From Dastarcus helophoroides (lineage: Eukaryota; Arthropoda; Insecta; Coleoptera; Bothrideridae): 64,000 nt of DNA. Below the pieces are notes generated by a model. That model searched no databases and had not been told where the DNA came from. It was given only the letters and a program-made list of their open reading frames with translations. How positions within the stretch are numbered: position 1 is the stretch's first letter; every line of letters begins with the position of its first letter. Positions 1-11,869 of this stretch are shown piece by piece. The stretch covers positions 44,462,987 through 44,526,986 of the forward strand of contig CM053325.1 of assembly GCA_028583605.1 (NCBI GenBank), read 5' to 3'. The translations under genes were made by a program, and so were the position numbers.

Positions 1-1620
1 ACTCTAATACTAGTTCTTGTCCTTAGGAGTTGACATGTCCAAACCATCAAAAAACGTGTTCATTATTTTTTCTTTAAACTATTTATACAAAATTATTTTA
101 CTTGGTTTTTACTAATTTCGAAGCTCCAATTCGCCTCCTTTATACTCTCCTTAGAGAATAAATTTATTATTTCTTATGGCTTTCCTAGACCTCGAAACAT
201 AATTCTGTTTTTTTATATAAGCTAATAAAAATAGGTCATCCCATTTAAAGTTTTTTAAGAATATTTAAGTTTGCAAACCGCAATCACTATGCATAATTAA
301 AGAATATGCAACAATATTGATGGTTTATAGAAACTACAAGACTATCAGTGGCTGTTTATGTGGAAGACTAGTTAATATTATATCACACTAAGTGTGTAGA
401 AATCGCTGTATCGGAGTCCTGTTTTCGGATTTATGTGCCTCTACTAAGGAAACGACTCATTAATACCTTCATAATTCCTATATTATTTAAATACATTTTA
501 ACAGGACCCAGGACTATCTAAATATGCAAAAATACGCAGAGTGCTTTATTTCGAAATGAAAATAGTTATAAAATGCCGAGAAAATATGAATTCGATATCT
601 CTGAAGATTTATAAGCTACTGTTCTTCCACACTCTAATGCCGAACCATGCAGATATGAAATATAAACAAAAATAACCAATTTATAAAGAAACTCTATATG
701 ATATCTGATATCTTATGTTTTTAAAAATCATTAATTACCCCAAATAAAATATTATTATGCTACTCCCTCAACCTCCTTATAACTCATTTGTGTTTTGTAA
801 ATTAACGCGTGATGGCACCTGTTATGTGACATTATCGTCTTTGTTTTGTAAGGGAGTAATAAATATTCCTTTGCAGAAGGGTGGAACCCTAGTATTCCGT
901 TACGCACACTTTGACACAGTTTGCACCCCTGTAGAAGTCAGTGTGACCTACTAATGAAGAACACTTCCGTTATTGAAAGCGTTCCAAACTCGTGTAGATG
1001 ATTTGTTGACAAACAAGTTACTAACTCACCTCACCAACTTGTAGGGGTTCTAGTTCTCAATGTTGCGAATTTGCAGATTTGGCTAAGCAACTTTATTCAC
1101 GAAATGGGATATAGTACTTTTACTAATGTACGTGAACTTTGTACTGATTAAACCAGGACTAAGAACTAAAGTAACAAAACACGAAGTTGTTTTGTGTGCA
1201 GTCAGAAATGCGGGTGTAAATGTTATTGATTAAAAATATCTAGAATTTTCTAATTGTAAGGTGGGTTTGTCATTTAATGGATTTTAAAAGTAGGTAAGCC
1301 TTTCTGAAATGAGCCCCGAAGATGCTAAATATCCGAACTTTTGAAAAATGATTTAGGAAAAAATCATTCTATTGGGAAATATAACTTCACATAAATTTCT
1401 ACAAACAATTATTAATTTTTTGTTGTTTTCTTAAATAGTATATTGTGCATCTAGGAGTAAAACAAAACCTTCCCGGACGACGACGTAAATTGTGGCCGAG
1501 ATGTTAGCCGAGGCTAACAAACATCGAAGTCTAGGAATGTGCTTTTACTATGAGGCACATACAATATTTTATTTGAAATCACAATAAATATTACTTAAAT
1601 TAAGGAATTTTTATAAATTC
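1..1620. other. AT-rich sequence, no recognised gene
   Basis: No feature is identified with confidence. Between about 757 and 1320 the composition is more coding-like: a 65-codon open frame on the plus strand (757-954) is followed by short open stretches broken by stops, which looks like a decayed coding sequence or transposon. I do not recognise the family. Confidence 0.3.
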
Positions 1621-1633
1621 ATCACATTTTTCA

Positions 1634-2575
1634 TTGTCATTAGATACATTTTTAGAATCCACTAATAGCCTGCATTCAGATATTAAATTTACTGCAGAAA
1701 TTGAAACTAAAAATAAAATAAATTTCCTGGATTTAATTATATTAAGAAACTTAGATGATTTAGAATTTTCAATTTATAGAAAACCTACACATACAGACGT
1801 TACAATTCGAAATAATTCCTTGCATTCAATTCCACACAAAATGACAGCATACAATTCAGATAAATAAAGCTGATATGATACCAAGGAATGAAGAAAATTT
1901 TTATCGTGAAATTAAGATAATTTTATAAATAGCTTATAGCAATGGATATTCTGAAAACACCATTAATAGGTAAATATCTAAAAAAGAACACATTTAGCTA
2001 TTATTTCTATTTTTCCTAAACAACCTACCAAAATAACAAACCATTTTGCTATAACATATTTTGGAAACATCTCAAAAAAGATAAGTAACATAATTTCTCA
2101 TACATGCCCAACGACACCTAGTTCATCATTTAGTTCGTTAAATAACACGATTTTTAACGCAAAGGAAAAAAATTCACGACTTGGTTTGTCTAGTATTTAT
2201 AAATTGAATCCCTCGGAGTGTAATGCTATGCATTTCTAGATGGGTCAAACATCACGTTATTTTTACATTAGGTACATCTTGATGCCTTCAGAAATAAACA
2301 TAAAGAAAGATCAAATTTTGCAAAGCATCTATTAGAAATAAAACGACAATTTACATGCGCGATCACAGTAGAAGTATTACATATTTGCAATGATACCAAA
2401 AAAATTAAATTTTTTAAAGCCATAGAAATTCACAAATATTTACAATTTAGTCAATTTACACTTACGAACGAACAGCTTGATATTCTAAACATACCTATAA
2501 CTGAAACTTTGGACGAGAAATTCGGATTAGACGGAATATTCGTAGGAGTCTGTGATCCATGGAGTTTGTTAACAT
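1634..2575 (+). pseudogene. Penelope-like element relic (PLE-C copy 1): end of RT plus degraded endonuclease region
   Basis: The plus strand encodes a fragment matching the end of the reverse transcriptase of the better copy at 38391-40239: INFLDLIILRN, then the EFSIYRKPTH motif at about 1730-1800. Further on come SSIYKLN-like residues near 2195 and a C-terminal NNTKKL..F..AIEIHKYLQ-like segment near 2385-2450. PLEs encode an RT followed by a GIY-YIG endonuclease. This copy is 5'-truncated, has a stop after 1867 and several frameshifts, and is certainly inactive. It ends near 2588, where it abuts sequence shared with the tandem array at 54-55 kb. Confidence 0.8.
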
Positions 2576-2596
2576 AACAACAGCTAATATAAAAAG

Positions 2597-2693
2597 CTTT
2601 GTATATACGAATATATACAAGTATTCAAGAGAGTAAACCCACATTGGGTGACTTGTAACTGACTTTTAACTGTTTATTACGCAAACATTTTCG
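2597..2693. repeat. Partial, rearranged copy of the 465-bp retrozyme-like repeat
   Basis: It contains the 10-bp-stem hairpin with CGAA loop (about 2598-2621) and the block from CAAGAGAG through CATTGGGTGACTTGTAAC to TTACGCAAACATTTTC. Both also occur in the tandem units at 54305-55536. The hairpin is joined directly to the block, unlike in the array, and no hammerhead core is present. It starts exactly where PLE-C1 ends. Confidence 0.75.
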
Positions 2694-2989
2694 CAATTGT
2701 AAATTACCCAATATTTTTTGTTCATAACTTCGAGAAAAAAATCAAAATCACCCCTATCAAATACATTTTGCCAAAAGTTATGTTGTAATTAGGGGTATTT
2801 TTATAACAAACTAGCGACCCGAATCCCTCAGGTGGACGATATGTACACTAGAATGCGACTACAATGTTATTTTATGTAATTTTATTAAAGGTAATTTATT
2901 TTTTGTAAAACTGTTATTAAAAGTGACATTTTTAGTTCATTGATAAGTGAACTAAAAATTGACTTTTATAATGACACGTGACAAAAACA

Positions 2990-3035
2990 CTTTTAACACT
3001 AGTGCGAAAAAGTTTTTTCGCACTAGTGTTAAAAG
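2990..3035. repeat. Perfect 22-bp inverted repeat (46-bp palindrome)
   Basis: The arms 2990-3011 and 3014-3035 are exact reverse complements separated by GT (core CACTAGTGCGAAAAA). A related fold-back with the same TTAAAAGTGA-type arms lies at 4121-4239, so this is probably a tiny non-autonomous fold-back element rather than a host signal. Confidence 0.8.
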
Positions 3036-3044
3036 TAAATATAG

Positions 3045-3241
3045 CAGTGTTTCCCAAACTTTTTTTGCCCTAACCCGGTTTTTTTAAATATTTTCCCTTC
3101 GCCACCCACTAAAAGATGTTTTAATTATATCTTAATGCTGGAAAGAACTAATCATTTGTGAGTATGAAGACAATTCTGCAGCCTGGTATTTTATTTTTGT
3201 GGTCCGCTGCCGGGTTGTGACCCACTGTTTAGGAAACACTG
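3045..3241. mobile_element. hAT-type MITE, 197 bp
   Basis: It starts CAGTGTTTCCCAAACT and ends TTTAGGAAACACTG, giving hAT-style terminal inverted repeats. The 8-bp flanks are AAATATAG (3037-3044) and ATATATAG (3242-3249), a 7/8 match as expected of an hAT target duplication. It has no coding capacity. The interior is relatively GC-rich near the right end. Confidence 0.8.
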
Positions 3242-3299
3242 ATATATAGCAATATGCAATATAAAATAGAAAGCTGTACTGGTAAAATTAGGAAGATAT

Positions 3300-3324
3300 T
3301 TTTTTTGGTTGAACGGACTGGTCC
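3300..3324 (+). repeat. Copy of the PLE-B 5' leader motif
   Basis: A T-tract is followed by GGTTGAACGGACTGGTCC, one of four occurrences in the window of the short leader that begins both PLE-B copies. What follows here is not recognisable PLE coding sequence. Confidence 0.5.
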
Positions 3325-4120
3325 AACAATATTGTGTTTCCAAACATTAAAACATTCAAAATAGTTATAAATTATTTATTTATAATATTAATATTACTAT
3401 TACAATCTGAACAGTACTTATTTTAGTTTTCCTGAGAATTGCAGAGGTATTTATGCAAAGTAATCCGTGCAAAAACCAGGACGGATGTTGCTTTTAGTCT
3501 TCATAATATAAAACAAAGATTTTTCAATATCATCCAGTGTTAATTTACAAAATTCTTGAGAGCGACAGACTCCAAATAATCCAAAAACTGACGCAACTTT
3601 TTACTGCATATTTGGTGTCTGGAGCTTCATTCAAAAAAATCTTGTACGCTGGTTTTAATACTTGCTTGTATCCTAGTTTGATTTAAAAACTAGCTTTTAT
3701 CATAGAGAGATTACATAACTTAGAATTTCCTTCGGCGTAAACCAAAAATATATTTTTAGTGAAGTTATCCGCTAGATTCTTTATTTCATAGCATCATATT
3801 TTTGTCCCGATTTCTGGAGCAATAAATCTCAGTTGATGTATTTGCTGTTTCTTCAACATCAGATGGAATAATAAAATTGCTTTAATTTCCAATCTTTTCT
3901 TCAAAATTCATGTTTATTAGCCATAAAATCTACAATATTTTAGGACAGGTTCAATTGTGGTTACTAATTAACATTAAACAACTTACAATTGTTTTACTTA
4001 GTTACACTCTATCCAATACCTGACTTGATTGTCAGATGTAAATGTCAAATAATAAATCTAAAATTCAACCCTAGGGGCAGCATTTTCTCTTTTAATTTAA
4101 CAGTTTTACAAAAAATATTG
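3325..4120. other. AT-rich DNA without recognised gene
   Basis: Short open stretches occur on the minus strand between about 3430 and 3900 but are broken by many stops. I cannot assign them to a family. Confidence 0.3.
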
Positions 4121-4239
4121 TATGATACACTTGTTAAAAGTGATTTTATTTTGTTCGTGGGGTTGCTCCACTCGCTACGCTCGTTCCGCAATACTCCCCA
4201 CTCACAAAATAAAATGTCACTTTTAACACTTGTATCATA
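4121..4239. mobile_element. Short fold-back element (about 119 bp)
   Basis: Arms of about 34 bp (TATGATACA.TTGTTAAAAGTGA... then TTTATTTTGT) occur at 4121-4154 and inverted at 4204-4238, around a GC-rich loop of about 50 bp. Arm sequence is shared with the palindrome at 2990-3035. There is no coding capacity. Confidence 0.7.
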
Positions 4240-5786
4240 AATAACTATTAGTATTTCCAAATATACAATGTTTTTTGTAACGCTACAGACTCGATACCCC
4301 CTTTCCTGCCTAAAAGTTGGTTGGTTAAAATCGGCTAAGTAGGTATTATATTATTTGTTTTATCTATTTTTTATACAAAGTGGTGGGTAATATCATAAAA
4401 CGTTTTTTTTTTTTCATTTTTTTTTCTCTTTTTGTCTCTGTATGAGGTTGAATTGTTAAAATCAGCGAAATACATGTTTACCTATTTATTTTGTATATTA
4501 TTTGCATAAACCTTTGGATTATTAACCGCCCATTCTCCTTTTTTTTTTCTTAATAACCTTGACATATCTTTTTTTGCCTCTCAGGAGCTCGATCGTTAAA
4601 AGTGGCCAAACACAGGTTTAATTATTGTTTTCGTAGATTTTCTACATAAAATATTAAATCAAATATGCAGTTCCAACTTTGTTATGCATTAATTTTAAAA
4701 ATCCATTACATCTCCTTTTCCTCTAATGGTTGAATTGTTAAAATCGGCCAAATATGTTTTATTATTTCTTTAAAAAATGCTTTATCCAAAATTTGGGCTT
4801 GTAAAAGTCAATTTTAACTGTGTTCTATGCTGACTTCGAAACTTGATTTCACTCCCTTAAAGGACGGATTTCCAAAAATCTTTTCTTATTGCTTACCTAT
4901 ACCATAAAATTAATCTACTGTCCAAATGTCGTGCTGCTCACCACGACCTTTGATCGTGGTTTGGTTTGCTCTATTATCGGGAAGTGCCAGAAGCACGACT
5001 GTTTGGCATAAAAATGATAATATCTGGTAATTTTGCAGCAAATTAATCATTGTATAGCTTTTCTGATAGAGGAAAGCTTTCTCAAAAATATGCATTAAAT
5101 AGGTCCAATAAAGCTATATTCGATACAACTCGTCACTTTGTATGGGTGGAACTTTTGTTAAAAATATTCCTAGAAAATATGGTATTGAGAAAATTGATGC
5201 AGAATAAGGTAATCCTTTATTTTTTTAATGCAGGTTCTGATAAATCCGTTGAAAATCTAAGGCGAACTTAGTTCTCGAAGCATTCGTAATAGTTTAACGA
5301 AGCACGTCTTTGGAAAGAGGATTGGGAAAAAAAATCCTTTTTGACAGAAAACAACTTCAGGAATTATTAAGAATTAACAGCATGATTTTTTTTATTTTAC
5401 GCATCAATATAAATAAATGAGAACGTTTATTTAAAAAAATAAGAAAGACAACATGATGCAAAGCCTTAATGATTTCTCAATTGTTTTCTGTCAGACAGGC
5501 TTTTTTCTCGATCCTTTTCCAAAAAGCGTGCTTCCTTAAACGATTAGGGATACTTTTAAAACCAAGTTCGGCTTAAATTTTCTATAAAAACTTCCTTTCA
5601 AATATAATCAACAGATTTATAAGGACCTGAATTAGAAAAACACATCACTAACGAGCCGTTTCTGCAGTAATTTTTCCAAGATGATGGTTTCCAAAAATGT
5701 TTTTAACAGTTATGCACAGTAAAGGGCAATAATTGGTTAAGCCAGAAATTTATTTAATAAAATGAAGGATATTTTGTGGCAAGGAC
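4240..5786. other. AT-rich non-coding sequence
   Basis: Between about 4300 and 4860, four diverged copies of a roughly 120-150-bp unit seem to recur, sharing GAATTGTTAAAATCGGC-like words (about 4320, 4450, 4590, 4725). Around 5290-5560 an imperfect inverted repeat is seen: AGCACGTCTTTGGAAAGAGG at the left and TCCTTTTCCAAAAAGCGTGC at the right. No gene recognised. Confidence 0.4.
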
Positions 5787-5996
5787 CTTAGTTTGAGTCT
5801 CAAGATCAGGCTGTTAAAATGCTATGTGTTTACGGTGCTGCTTTATGGAATGAAAGCTTGGACGCGGAAGCAAGACATTTAAACGTCTAGTCGTCTAAAG
5901 GCATTTGAACTGTGTGCATATAGAAGAATTTTGAAAAGAAGATGGATAGATAAAATATCGAAAGTTGAAGTACTTGAGAGAATCGGAAAAGAGGAG
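5787..5996 (+). pseudogene. RTE-like non-LTR retrotransposon RT C-terminal fragment
   Basis: Translation gives LSLKIRLLKCYVFTVLLYG, then MKAWT, a stop at 5880-5882, then LKAFELCAYRRILKRRW and IDKISKVEVLERIGKEE. This is the familiar RT thumb-side segment of RTE/BovB-like elements (R..RCYVFSVLLYG.E.WT...L.AFE.W.YRR.L...W...V.N.EVL.R.). Only about 70 codons survive, with an in-frame stop, so it is a dead scrap. Assignment is by motif recognition. Confidence 0.75.
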
Positions 5997-7599
5997 GTAT
6001 TAATTTTAATATGTATATAATTTAGGATATTAAAATTACAATGAGTTCGAGGTATCGTTTCCAGTTACTTTGCCGCCACTGTATATTTAAACATAAAGGC
6101 GCATTCTTAAAATTTCTACTTTTACTTCAAAGTTTGCATTTTCTCAAAATTTGTAATTTAAATTTTTTTCAAAGTTCGTTTTCTTTTTTAAAATTTTGTC
6201 TTTCAAGTCATTTTTTGAGAGACTTCTAATAAATTTTTTTTGGATAATTTTTACGAATTTGACCTTCAACAGAAGAAATGTTTATCTAAACTTCGAAGTT
6301 TTTCTAAAATTTTCAATTTTGTTTCATATTTTTTTGAATTTTCCCTTCTAAAAAAATTGATTTTCATTTTCTATAATTCGTCGCTTTAAAATGTCTCATC
6401 TTTTTCTTGAAATTTTGTCTTTTATGTCAAAACCCGATCCACATTTATCGTAGCCATGGTGGGACAAGGTGGATGTTTTCCCTTTCGAGCTTTCGCAAGT
6501 CCAGAGTATGATTGTTTTTTCACGTCTAATACGCATTAACGTTACTGCAGGTCCGGTATTTGTTTTTTTTTTAAATGTAAATAAAAGCAAGCTTTAAACC
6601 CGAAAGTTGTATTTCATAGTTAACGGTTTTTATTAATAACAAAATTTTCAGGTTATTAGGTTTATATTTCCTGTTTCATTTTTCTAGTATATGTAGATGT
6701 ATTTAATCTCTGCAATGTTTTTTGTTTTCAGTTAAATATCCACCAAGAATATAACAGAAAGGGAAGTATTTTTGATTCAAAAATAAAAAATCTCATGGTT
6801 CCTTTTCTAGATATCAATATTAGAGGACTACAGCTAAGGCCGGTTCTTCGGTAGAGCGAAGTGTGTGGTCGCTCTAGGTGTCAGGTGGTAAAAGTCAGCC
6901 GAAATAAAATTGGTTCAATATCGCAGTATTTAGGACAACCTTTTTTTTTAATTGTTAAAATTTTTAAAGTGGCAGATTGTGTGGTACTAAAATTCTTTCG
7001 TGTGAAATATGGAATAGCAGTAATATTTAGGGAGGAGTTTCTTTTTTTTTAAATAGGCAATTTCTCTATTCTCAGAAGAATATCTAAGGGCACCGCTGAC
7101 TGCAGCCCCCAAAACCTCCTTTACTCCTGGTTATGCCTTCGATGGGTACGCCAAATTGAATCGGTTTTTTATTGCAGCAGCAGTTACCTAAGATGCTAAT
7201 CTAGGGTTGGTTTTTGCAGAGCAAATATTATTATTAGTATTATCCCTATTATAGTAAGCTGGCACAACTGTAATGGATATGATATTACATTTTTTCTTCC
7301 CCTCTTTTTTATCACAAGTTCAGATCTGACATACTTCTAATAAATTTCTTTTCATTAATTTTTATGAATTGACACTTTCTTCAGGGGAAATTCATATTCT
7401 CAACCTTGAAATGGAAAATCTTAAACAATAGCTTGATCAGTTAATATCTCCGCAATCAATCTATTGCATAGTAAAACAGGCAATGTGATGTAATATAGTG
7501 GAAATTCGAATAATTTAAGGTATTTTCAAGTTTGAGTAAAAAAAAATCGATTTACCAGTTGGTTACATAATTAAATGCCTACATTAATTTTAACACTTA
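5997..7599. other. AT-rich non-coding sequence with T-biased tract
   Basis: Positions 6090-6420 are a T-rich quasi-repeat (TTTTTCAAAATTT-type words). A small GC-richer patch at 6838-6885 (GGTAGAGCG...CGCTCTAGG) may be the end of an old DNA transposon. No gene recognised. Confidence 0.35.
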
Positions 7600-8190
7600 A
7601 TCAGTCGTGCTGTGGTGTGCTGTGCGAATTTGTGGTATAACTGCAGTAGCAGGATATGTAGACGCGACGTGAAGGTCACTCTTCAGTCATAAATTGATTA
7701 AAACGCATCAGTTAAAACCAAGCAAGGCAATTTAGTGAAAATACTTTAAATAAACTGGTTGGAGTAAACATCGAAGCGGTGCAACAGCAATAAACAAAAT
7801 AACCGTCAGAAAGAAAAGCCAAAAGAATATGAATATTTGGCTATAGGAGAGTTGGTGGGTCGAGATCGAGAGTAGTGAGTGAGGTAGAAGAGCAGCGACT
7901 GCGACTGTCTGAAAGTCGGGCCAAAGCCAAACGATAAGAGTTCGCGGGCTTGATATTAGACGCGGGGTCGTCTGCAGGTGCGGGAGGAGAGGGAGTTGCC
8001 GAGCTGCAAGCAAGACCATGGAGGAACTCGAAACCCTTGAGAAGGTCGCGGTGCCAGTGACGGCCCACCATGGACCGAACTGATGATGTCGTGTGCACTC
8101 TCTTGTACACTTTGCATTCGTAGACACGCCGGACATGATGCATTTACCACGTAGCAGGCCGTCGTTGCAACATGATGCATCCAAATACGT
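7600..8190 (+). other. GC-rich island; candidate promoter and first exon of a host gene (weak)
   Basis: This is the most GC-rich stretch of the window. It starts near an arthropod initiator-like AATCAGTCG (7600-7608). An ATG in an excellent start context, AGACCATGGAGG, lies at 8019. It opens MEELETLEKVAVPVTAHHGP and then meets TGA, with a possible AAG|GT donor after MEELETLEK. Three overlapping minus-strand frames also stay open (7732-8184), as expected by composition. A first exon is plausible but no family is recognised and no downstream exon was found. Confidence 0.25.
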
Positions 8191-8392
8191 CTAGCCCCAA
8201 GAAGTGATTCTAATGACGACGTTCAATAAATATGTGTTGGGAATATATGCTAATTCAACTGCAGATGAAGCTTCAGCGGTAAACATTTAAAAGACGAATT
8301 GCGAACGAGGTGCTAATTTTGATAATTCTTATTTTTGCAATGTCTTAAAGATTACATTTTCTACAAAATCTCCTTCTGCGTACATAGGTAAT

Positions 8393-8720
8393 ATACAGGC
8401 TGTCCCAAAATGTTCTTATTACACAATATTGCAGTTAGTTGATAAGACAGAGAGATGAAAAAATGTTGGAATAACATCAATTAAGCTATTACTATATGCG
8501 TTCTCAAAACTTTGATGGTTGTTGGCCACCTTTAAAAAACTACCATCCCTCCTATTTTTTCGAATTGCATCCCCTATTTATTTTCCCTAAGAATAAATCT
8601 TCAGTTCATTCTAAATATAGCTGTATGTATGAGGTGACGTAGTCTCGCTAATTAATAATAATATTTGTATACACATGCATGGTGTCTCAAGACGTTGTTA
8701 ACAGGCGATATCTCATTTGC
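8393..8720. repeat. Dispersed repeat, copy 1 (CAGGCTGTCCCAAAATG family)
   Basis: It shares blocks with 26181-26480 and, inverted, 26925-27135. These include a block on ...GGATCAATTAA.CTATTA..AT, the CTCAAAACTTTGGTAG-type segment and CTTCAGTTCATTCT. Probably an old non-autonomous transposon; ends are not clear. Confidence 0.6.
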
Positions 8721-10390
8721 TAAAGGCTATCCAAAAAAGATTTAAATTGTTTTAATTAATCTATTATAATCCAATTTATACGTTTTTTGTAAAAAATATG
8801 ATTTTAAGCTGGATATTCGAATTTTTTATAGCTTTTTACTTTTTTCAAAACGTCGTGTTTTTATTTTTCAATTTTTGATTTGAAAATCAAAATTTATAAT
8901 TTCTAAGAATTTTCATGTTGTCTCCGAAATTTATAATCATTTCGAAATTTTGAGTTTCAATTCGCAACGTTTCATCTTTCGTTTCCTAATTTTCACTCTT
9001 TTTTAGAAATGTTCTCGTATATACCGAAATGTTAACATTTTCGTAAAATTCTGTGTTTACATTTTCTACTTTTCTTTTCTTTTTTAAGATTCCGCAAAAT
9101 TTGAACTTCTAGAGATTTTGATTTTTTTCCAAAGCTTTACTCAGTCTTCGAAGCTTTTATGTACAACTATGAAAAATTTGCAATAAATTTAAAGAAGTAA
9201 TTATTTCCACTTTATTTATTTCACCGCATAGTTAATTCTAGTTCCATATATTTGAAACTAATTACTTCTATTAGATATTTTTGCTTTTGTCAATAAACGG
9301 GTCTGACGAAAAGTAAAAGAGAGATTCTGACAATTATTTGAATGTTAAATCCCATAAAAATAATTAACAAATCTGACACAAACTAAAACATGACTTGCAA
9401 AAAAATAAATAATTATGCGACACATCCCCAAAATTAATATTCAATGCTTAACCAACCGAATTATTAAATTTCGGAGTATACTAAACCTTAAGTGGTAGTT
9501 AGGTTGTTGTTTATGAAAATTTTTTTAACTATGGAATTTCCTAACATGGTCCAAAGGCAGAATAGGTGAACTTTACTTTTAGAAACATTTAATTCTCATG
9601 TTTTTAATTGCTTGATAACTGTGATGTTATAAAGAAAAAAAGATGATTCGTTGGTAAAAAAACGTGATTCAAAAGCTTCCGCGGGCATCAGATGTTTTTC
9701 TCATAGATTCAAAAAACACTATTTGCCACTTTATAACACTTGCAACATTTACCATTTTGTTTTTAAATTCTGCAATGTTCGCGTTAACTTTCTTCTGAAA
9801 CTCTCATATGTTAAGGACTTTATTCTAATGCCCCAAACAATAGATTTATCAGATTTAGAATTTGGGAATAAAGGACAGGCTTTAATTTTATTAGATTTTG
9901 TCAGTTTCCCATACCCCATTAATATCTATTTGTCAAGCATGCTACAACGTGTGGTATTTTCTGAGATATATTAAAGTAAATATTTTGAGTTTGCTGCTTC
10001 TAGAATTAACGAAGATATATTGATAACATAATAAATGAAAAAACATATTTTTTATTTGTCAATAAAAGTTTATTATTTTTGAGATTCCTCATTTTGTAGT
10101 TCGTAAAGCAGCAGAGTAATAAAAATAACGTACTTGCGGAAAGAAGAGATCAGTTTGCGTTTGTGCTATTTTATCAAATGAGGCACGTTCATTGTTAATC
10201 TCAAATCAAACCCAAATTGCGTCTAAATAACAAAATAAATGGGCAAATGGTTAGAATCTATTATACTTCCTGAATCTCTTAGGTTATATTATCAGAACTC
10301 GAAAAACAATAATTGGAGTAATAATAATTTAAATTGTAGTATATTTCAAAAACAATTAGCATGTTAATCAAAAACGAATCACGTATAATC
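8721..10390. other. AT-rich non-coding sequence
   Basis: 8800-9180 is a T-biased quasi-repeat (AAATTTTGA, TTTTCGAAA words). A 107-codon open frame at 9651-9974 starts without ATG, has no recognisable domain and sits in AT-rich sequence, so I do not call it a gene. Confidence 0.35.
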
Positions 10391-10395
10391 AAAAG

Positions 10396-10470
10396 TCAAT
10401 TAGCGCAGTTGGCAAAAGGTACAGTTAACACTCTTCTGATGGTGGCAAGTGGTCTAACTATCGATCAAAG
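10396..10470 (+). repeat. tRNA-like sequence, possible SINE head or tRNA pseudogene
   Basis: TTAGCGCAGTTGG at about 10399-10411 matches a pol III A box (TRGCNNAGYNGG) and the D-arm of tRNAs. It is followed at a fitting distance by CTTCTGATGGT, like a tRNA-Met anticodon-arm region. The expected B box is badly degraded (near CTATCGATCAA). No acceptor stem is visible, so it is at best a relic. Confidence 0.35.
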
Positions 10471-11389
10471 CGATGTTTCATTCCACTTGCAATTTCTTGT
10501 GAACATGATTTGCGCTACAATTCTTATGCCCTAAGTGCATTAGGTAAAAAAGCCGTTATGTGTAATTGAAAATAAACCCCTTCTGCTGGTTTGGCCTTTC
10601 ATTTAATGTCAGATTAAATTTAGATTAAATAAACATTTAGATGCTCTGCATATTTACCACATCGGGAAGAGAACTTTAGAATAATTTAGATTGTAAATTC
10701 TAATGGAGCCACTCGTAGAGCACAGTTATTATCAAGGTATTATCATTATTATCATCTGTTATAACATAAATAAAAATACATTTACGAAAGAAGTGCAATT
10801 TTAGAGTTCGCTGGATCTTCTTTTATCAAATATACTAATATGTTATTTTTTAAGTTCAATTCACTAGCAAAGGGATGACTCTATTATCCCTTTGGAGTAT
10901 CGCTAGTAGGAAACGGACATGAATATATATGGCGATGAGCTGCCGTTTTAGACAAAAATGAATTCCATATTTTAAGAGTTCAGTAGAAAAGAGAGTCTCC
11001 ATAGACTGTATCAAACTGGTCTCCATAGGAATTTGCTGCCTCAGGTAGCTCTTGGGGTATCAGATCTATCAGTTCTTGCAAAATCGAAGTACTTGTAGAA
11101 AAGAGACAAGTGGCCAACCACCTATCTGTGTTACAGTGTCTAAAGAGACTTGGTCAAAATTTAATTTTCGCTTCGGCAAATTGCTCTCTTTTGAACTGAA
11201 TTCAAAAGAGTTAATGTGCATTTTGGGGCGAAATTCCAATCATGAGAATAGTGCTTCAATGCTTGTCTAATTTGGGGTTTAAAGAGAGTATGTGCTAATG
11301 CGATTTAATATACATTTTAGCTCGAATAAGAAAATCCATGGTCTTAACAAGACAAGTTTGTTCTTGCGATTTCCTACTAGAATAGACAG

Positions 11390-11645
11390 ATTAGATCTCG
11401 GGGGGAGGAATTTTCTGCAAATGAGGATGTTGTTTGGATACTGACGCTTTCTTAAAGAAAACAGCCGTTTGAGTTTTTAAGTTTTGGAGCAAAAATATAA
11501 ACCACATTACATGTTTACGTAAAAATGTACTCTTACTGAAATTCGATACTGTCAGCGGTTTTCGATTAAAAAACATTATATCTCGATGCATTAAAAACGC
11601 TCGCCCAAAAATCTCGGATGTAACACATAGTTGCAGGGCCGTGCC
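11390..11645. repeat. Dispersed repeat (TTAATGCATCGAGATATA family)
   Basis: It shares GATGCATTAAAAACGCTC and CTCGGATGTAACACA with the central part of the fold-back at 24605-25545 (inverted, about 25105-25200) and with 14490-14570. A 66-codon minus-strand frame here is incidental. Confidence 0.55.
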
Positions 11646-11765
11646 GTGCTATGAAGCAAAGAGGCAACCGCATCAGATGGCATCGTAAGAAGGCGTCACA
11701 AGCAGCTCAACCAAGATCCGTTCAATAATTAAAAATTTTTGCGCATTGCTCTTCTATATTTGTCT

Positions 11766-11835
11766 ATATCAGGGGTGGGTAAATGTGGCTCTGAGTGCTG
11801 CATCTGGCTCTTCGTTGAGTTGAATGCAGCTCCCA
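11766..11835 (+). mobile_element. Possible hAT terminal fragment
   Basis: CAGGGGTGGGTAAATGTGGC followed by GCTGCATCTGGCTC resembles the CAGGGGTGGGCAAACT...GGCC ends of hAT transposons. The matching right end and target duplication were not found. Confidence 0.35.
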
Positions 11836-11869
11836 TTGAAATTATTAATTCAGAACCTTTTTTATAATT

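Noticed and set aside
4910..5271. Short overlapping frames on both strands
   Set aside because: No start context, no domain, and similar lengths are expected by chance.
7732..8184. 150-codon minus-strand open frame (and two overlapping minus frames)
   Set aside because: All three minus frames stay open because the island is GC-rich; no domain or coherent protein is seen.
9651..9974. 107-codon frame
   Set aside because: No ATG, no domain, AT-rich composition.
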